From Crocinitomicaceae bacterium (GTDB lineage: Bacteria > Bacteroidota > Bacteroidia > Flavobacteriales_D > Parvicellaceae): a DNA stretch of 10,425 bases. Under the pieces are notes generated by a model that was not told the origin of the DNA, ran no database searches, and saw only the letters and a program-made list of their open reading frames with translations. The DNA is taken from NCBI GenBank assembly GCA_002727735.1, contig PBXW01000148.1, positions 1 to 10,425 on the forward strand, given 5' to 3'. Of the stretch, positions 7,423-10,425 are shown piece after piece. How positions within the stretch are numbered: the first letter of the stretch is position 1; every line of letters starts with the position of its first letter. The position numbers were made by a program, and so were the translations under genes.

Positions 7423-8418
7423 TTAACTTAAATAAATAGTCCTACCTGTTCTGGCAGATTTAAGGGCATTTTCGGCTAAGTACAGTGCATAATGACCATC
7501 TTGAACATCAGGTTTAGGCATTGACTTTTTTTTTATGCATTCAATAAAATAGTCTATTTGATTCTTGTACGCATCTGCATATCGCGTCATAAAAAAAGTA
7601 TGTAACCTTTCCTTGGTTGCTCCTGACTCGTTTGCAAGTTCAATCTCTGTAAGAGGTGGGTTGTTAACTTTCAAGATTCCTTTTGATCCATGAACCTCAA
7701 CTCTTTGATCATAACCATAAGTCGTCCGTCGCGAGTTAATTATTGAAATTTGCTTTCCTGAAACAGTTTTCATTAAAATATTGGCAGTGTCGTAATCACC
7801 TGCTTGTTCTATTTTTTTACTTACTAAATTTGACCCTAAAGCGCTGATAGAATGTATTTTCTCACCTACTAAGAATACAGCCATATCGAAATCGTGAATT
7901 GCCATATCTTTAAAAATGCCACCGGATTGTGTTATATATTCAATAGTTGGGGGTGATGGATCTCTTGATGTTATGATAATTTGCTCAATAATTCCAATTT
8001 CTTTTTGGATTAAATGTAATTTTAATTTAGCGAAATGTGGATCAAATCTCCTATTAAAACCCACCATTACTTGAGATTTGGTATCTCTTACCAATTGAAC
8101 AATATTTTCAACTTTTTTTAGATTTAAATCTAGCGGTTTTTCACAAAACACAGCTTTTTTGGTATGAAGAAATTTTTTAATTAGATCAATATGTGTTTCG
8201 GTAGGAGTGCAGATAAGAAGTCCTTTAATTTGATCATCACTAGCAATATCATCAATAGACATTACTTGACATAAATATTTTTTTTTAAGGTTGTTAATTT
8301 CGTTATTCTTTGGGTCATTAATAGAAACAAGCTCAGAATTTGGATTGGTAATTATTGTATCGGCATGTAACCTTCCGATTCTACCAAGTCCCAAAATTGC
8401 AAATTTTATTTTTTTCAT
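7423..8418 (-). CDS. iolG: Inositol 2-dehydrogenase
   Basis: This enzyme oxidises myo-inositol (or a stereoisomer) to 2-keto-myo-inositol with NAD+, the step that feeds IolE. From the ATG at 8418 the protein has 331 residues, the usual length. It shows FAILGLGRIGRLHA (6-19) for NAD binding, CEKPLDL with K94, GFNRRFDPHF (120-129), SRDPSPP (151-157), the catalytic pair D171 and H175 in KDMAIHDFDMA, and VEVHGSKG (240-247). All fit IolG better than other Gfo/Idh/MocA members. An in-frame TTG at 8457 would add 13 residues overlapping the upstream oxygenase gene; I prefer the ATG, which begins right at the family N-terminus, although its ribosome site is weak. It starts 16 bases after the oxygenase stop codon, so the two form an operon. 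A scyllo-inositol or related substrate cannot be excluded. Confidence 0.88.
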   Translation of the reverse strand: MKKIKFAILGLGRIGRLHADTIITNPNSELVSINDPKNNEINNLKKKYLCQVMSIDDIASDDQIKGLLICTPTETHIDLIKKFLHTKKAVFCEKPLDLNLKKVENIVQLVRDTKSQVMVGFNRRFDPHFAKLKLHLIQKEIGIIEQIIITSRDPSPPTIEYITQSGGIFKDMAIHDFDMAVFLVGEKIHSISALGSNLVSKKIEQAGDYDTANILMKTVSGKQISIINSRRTTYGYDQRVEVHGSKGILKVNNPPLTEIELANESGATKERLHTFFMTRYADAYKNQIDYFIECIKKKSMPKPDVQDGHYALYLAENALKSARTGRTIYLS

Positions 8419-8434
8419 ATAATCAAAATACTTT

Positions 8435-9619
8435 TCACGAAAATTGTCTAATATCAAGTAATTTTAACTCTTCCAATACCAAAGTTGGTTCCTTCTTGGC
8501 CTTTAATGACTCAATTATTATCATAGCTTGGTTTTTAGGTGCCTTTCCTTCTACCGGTGGATTTAGGTCTAAATTGGTTGGAAATGAATAACCTTCCGAA
8601 CTTGCACCAACAACATTTTCAATTAAACGGAAAGGCATTTTGTTTTTCAACACTAATTCTAACAGGTGAGGATAAAGTTTCTCAGTCATTTTTTTCCTAT
8701 TAACTGTTTCCATAGCTCTGCCAAATGCTGAAGATATTTGCAGTAGGTTAACCATTCTCTTTACAGATCTGGTTCTATTATTTCCTGCTCCATGCATCAC
8801 AGCAGGATTAAAAAAAATAGCATCCCCCTTATTCATTTCAATCTGAATAGAATTTTCATTAAAGTATTTTTGAAATTTCTCTTTGGTGAAATCAATATAG
8901 CCATTTTTATATTGTTGGGAGTATGGTAGAAAGAGAGTTGGACCACTATCAATAGTTATGTCGCAGTGCGCAATTGCGCCCTGAAGTGTTAGGAATTGAG
9001 AAATTGTATGTACATTTGGAGGAAAATTAGCAGATTGTTCTGTTGACATAAACCCTAAGTGGTAATCTCTGTGAGGTTTTTGAGCTTCACCACCGGGGTT
9101 CACACTATTTACTTGTGCGGTAATTTGATAATTGGGGCCAAGCCAAGATTGTGCAGCTAAAGCTATGATCTCTGAACAGTAGTAATCTATAAAGTTTTGT
9201 GGGTCTTCCATACAGTGCTTTTGAAGAGAATTCCATATTCTATCATTAGCTCCTGGTTTAGCAAAATGATCACCTGAATTTCCATTTATTTTTTCAGATT
9301 TTATTATCGCTTCAAATATTTTTGTTGCAGTTTCAATCACGGAAGAACTTTTAATAGCATTTGTAATAGCTATTATTCCTGCACCACTTTTGAAAACATT
9401 AGACCATTCAGTTAGTAATTTTTGTTTTTTTTCGGATGAATTTGCATAATCTCTAACTAGCTGACCAGAATAAATTGGAATATTTTTTTTTATTTCTAAA
9501 GCAGTGGGTACATCATCTTGATTTGTTTTTCTCTTTAGTAGTTTTTCAAATGTTTTAAAATCCTCATGCCGTTCATTGAAAGGATTTTTTTTTTCTAAAT
9601 TGGTTTTACCATCTTTCAT
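8435..9619 (-). CDS. Phytanoyl-CoA dioxygenase (PhyH) family Fe(II)/2-oxoglutarate oxygenase
   Basis: This is a cytoplasmic non-haem iron oxygenase that would hydroxylate or demethylate a small molecule while turning 2-oxoglutarate into succinate and CO2. In 394 residues the iron ligands are visible: His183 and Asp185 in KPHRDYHLGF, and distal His276 in NPAVMHGAGNNR. R282 or R284 could bind 2-oxoglutarate. Other conserved stretches are DHFAKPGANDRIW (117-129) and LTLQGAIAHCDITIDSGPT (210-228). The protein is longer than human PhyH, with an extended charged N-terminus (1-45). GGAG lies eight bases before the ATG. A 10-base A run falls in codons 8-12. It is transcribed ahead of iolG with a 16-base gap, so its substrate is probably linked to inositol metabolism. 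No substrate can be named from sequence. Confidence 0.85.
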   Translation of the reverse strand: MKDGKTNLEKKNPFNERHEDFKTFEKLLKRKTNQDDVPTALEIKKNIPIYSGQLVRDYANSSEKKQKLLTEWSNVFKSGAGIIAITNAIKSSSVIETATKIFEAIIKSEKINGNSGDHFAKPGANDRIWNSLQKHCMEDPQNFIDYYCSEIIALAAQSWLGPNYQITAQVNSVNPGGEAQKPHRDYHLGFMSTEQSANFPPNVHTISQFLTLQGAIAHCDITIDSGPTLFLPYSQQYKNGYIDFTKEKFQKYFNENSIQIEMNKGDAIFFNPAVMHGAGNNRTRSVKRMVNLLQISSAFGRAMETVNRKKMTEKLYPHLLELVLKNKMPFRLIENVVGASSEGYSFPTNLDLNPPVEGKAPKNQAMIIIESLKAKKEPTLVLEELKLLDIRQFS

Positions 9620-9636
9620 GGATTAATCTCCAAGTA

Positions 9637-9672
9637 TTAAATTTATTTAAATATTAATCTTTTTTATGTAAA
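9637..9672 (-). promoter_or_regulatory. Candidate promoter for the oxygenase-iolG operon
   Basis: On the minus strand TTTACA (9672-9667) and TAAATA (9649-9644) are separated by 17 bases. A start near 9637 would leave a leader of about 18 bases carrying the GGAG ribosome site (9631-9628). The string GTTTAC occurs twice on this strand (9673-9668 and 9696-9691), overlapping and upstream of the -35, and might be a regulator half-site. High AT content makes chance matches likely. Confidence 0.4.
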
Positions 9673-10236
9673 CGAGAACAAAATTATTAAGTAAACATCT
9701 AAATAAACTTTTTTGAAAACATAATCAATTTTTATTCTTGAAGGTAATTCAGATAAGGAAACAGAAAAATATTAATAAATACTTAAACCATAGTATCATG
9801 GATTATGAAATGAAGTCGCTCTTTAGAGATTATTTTGTACATGAAGACATTAATAGAGAAGATTTATATCTTTTGAGTAAGAAAATGGATAAAGTATGTA
9901 ACATGGAATAAGACCAATTATGAAAGCATTAAAAGTGTCTTATGAAGAAATATTAAATCAAAAAGATGAAGCTACTTTTTCTTTGCCTAGGGATAAAAGT
10001 TAGGGAGAAATTCATAGAAATTTCTGAAGTTTTTGTGATATGCAAAATGAAATATAATAAAAATTTTATTAAAGTGATTTGTAGATAAATTGTAGACTGA
10101 AAACCTGTTAGACCGTAAGATATAAGTAAATCATATGATAAAAAAAGATTTGGGATGCCATTAATTTTATATTCACCAACTATATCGCATTTTTCAATAC
10201 TCTTGGTTTTGTTATCTAGTATCATCAAAACCCTCA
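9673..10236. other. Gene-poor, decayed stretch upstream of the oxygenase operon
   Basis: I see no convincing intact gene here. Two short plus-strand frames (9798-9911, 37 residues, and 9920-10027, 35 residues) follow each other closely in different frames. Neither has a ribosome binding site or a recognisable product. The minus-strand frame at 9953-10237 is described separately. The density of short, broken frames next to an attachment-like site fits old mobile-element sequence that is decaying. Confidence 0.4.
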
Positions 10237-10237
10237 T
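9953..10237 (-). pseudogene. Possible remnant of a tyrosine-integrase N-terminus
   Basis: This is a 94-residue frame starting MRVLMILDNKTKSIEKC. Residues about 8-37 (KNTK-like start, then VGEYKINGIPNLFLS) resemble the arm-binding N-terminal domain of P4-type integrases, which often reads as a basic stretch followed by G-x-Y-x-D-G-x-x-G-L-Y-L. After that the sequence turns hydrophobic and AT-driven, and no catalytic R-H-R-Y residues follow, so any integrase would be truncated or frameshifted. Its position fits: it starts beside the TGGGA repeats and about 155 bases from the right att-like site. The similarity is weak and was judged by eye. Confidence 0.25.
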
Positions 10238-10257
10238 TTGGGACTATTTTGGGATTA
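10237..10257 (+). repeat. Tandem TTTGGGAYTA repeats, candidate integrase arm-type sites
   Basis: TTTGGGACTA (10237-10246) and TTTGGGATTA (10248-10257) are direct repeats with an 11-base period and one mismatch. They share the TGGGA core and orientation with the GTGGGACAAT pair at 17-38, and like that pair they precede a tRNA-end-like repeat. Role as recombinase arm sites is inferred. Confidence 0.4.
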
Positions 10258-10393
10258 CTTAACACTAAAATATGATAATATAATTTGCAATTAGATAATA
10301 CATTATGTTATAGAAATTATCTAAATTTATTTAATAAAAACAGTAATTTATTTTTATTTTGATATTAAAAAAATCTAATTAATATAATTTAGA
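10258..10393. other. Non-coding AT-rich spacer before the right att-like site
   Basis: This stretch holds no reading frame and no clear secondary structure. It separates the TGGGA repeats from the tRNA-end fragment. Confidence 0.5.
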
Positions 10394-10424
10394 CGATTCC
10401 GACCCCATCCGCCATATCAATAAA
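10394..10424 (+). repeat. Right att-like direct repeat: tRNA positions 56-76
   Basis: Bases 10394-10414 fit tRNA numbering exactly. CGATT fits the 3' part of the T-loop (56-60), CCGAC the 3' T-stem (61-65), CCCATCC the acceptor 3' strand (66-72), G the discriminator (73), then CCA (74-76). The T-stem 5' half and everything before it are missing; upstream DNA is AT-rich spacer. It is thus the displaced 3' end of a tRNA gene, as left by integration into a tRNA. The parent tRNA should begin GGATGGG and have a GTCGG T-stem 5' strand. Serine, aspartate or asparagine tRNAs carry discriminator G. Bases 10403-10424 match 99-120 at 21 of 22 positions. Confidence 0.65.
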
Positions 10425-10425
10425 A

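Noticed and set aside
8419-8457. TTG start adding 13 residues to IolG
   Set aside because: The extension overlaps the end of the oxygenase gene and precedes the normal family N-terminus, which begins at the ATG at 8418.
9798-10027. Two short plus-strand frames of 37 and 35 residues
   Set aside because: Neither has a Shine-Dalgarno sequence or recognisable domain, and the frame changes between them. They may be remains of one gene, but chance frames in AT-rich DNA explain them equally well.
1-10425. CRISPR array, rRNA gene or toxin-antitoxin pair
   Set aside because: No regularly spaced repeats, no rRNA-like GC-rich conserved stretches and no recognisable toxin or antitoxin pair were seen on either strand.

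Overview
The window is AT-rich DNA throughout, in coding and non-coding parts alike. It has tightly packed genes, many homopolymer runs and proteins of alphaproteobacterial type. This suggests a marine alphaproteobacterium with a small, streamlined genome (SAR11/SAR116-like). That is an inference from composition and protein style; no rRNA or complete tRNA gene is present to prove it.

Layout. Positions 1-309 are non-coding and hold a pair of GTGGGACAAT repeats (17-38) and a short sequence ending like the 3' end of a tRNA (95-114). From 310 to 6075, five genes lie on the minus strand. In transcription order they are a periplasmic sugar-binding protein, an RbsC-type permease, a single-domain ABC ATPase, iolD (ThDP-dependent ring-opening hydrolase) and iolE (inosose dehydratase). 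A 213-base divergent control region (6076-6288) separates them from a plus-strand Gfo/Idh/MocA dehydrogenase (6289-7413) that resembles levoglucosan dehydrogenases. That gene converges, with 9 bases between stop codons, on a minus-strand pair: a phytanoyl-CoA-dioxygenase-like Fe(II)/2-oxoglutarate oxygenase (8435-9619) followed by iolG, inositol 2-dehydrogenase (7423-8418). Positions 9620-10425 hold only decayed or very small reading frames, another TGGGA repeat pair and, at 10394-10414, a fragment matching tRNA positions 56-76 exactly.

How the genes work together. The ABC transporter would import an inositol or related polyol/sugar. IolG oxidises inositol to 2-keto-inositol, IolE dehydrates it, and IolD opens the ring to 5-deoxy-glucuronate. 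The later enzymes (IolB, IolC, IolJ, IolA) are not in the window and must be elsewhere if the pathway is complete. The second dehydrogenase and the oxygenase are not part of the textbook pathway. They suggest that the substrate is a modified or unusual cyclitol, or that the locus serves more than one carbohydrate.

The main unusual point is architectural. The whole catabolic module lies between two near-identical tRNA-3'-end-like direct repeats about 10.3 kb apart, each preceded by tandem TGGGA-type repeats. A possible integrase N-terminal remnant sits beside the right one. This is the structure expected of a tRNA-targeted integrative element that carries nutrient-use genes as cargo, probably one unit of a tandem set.
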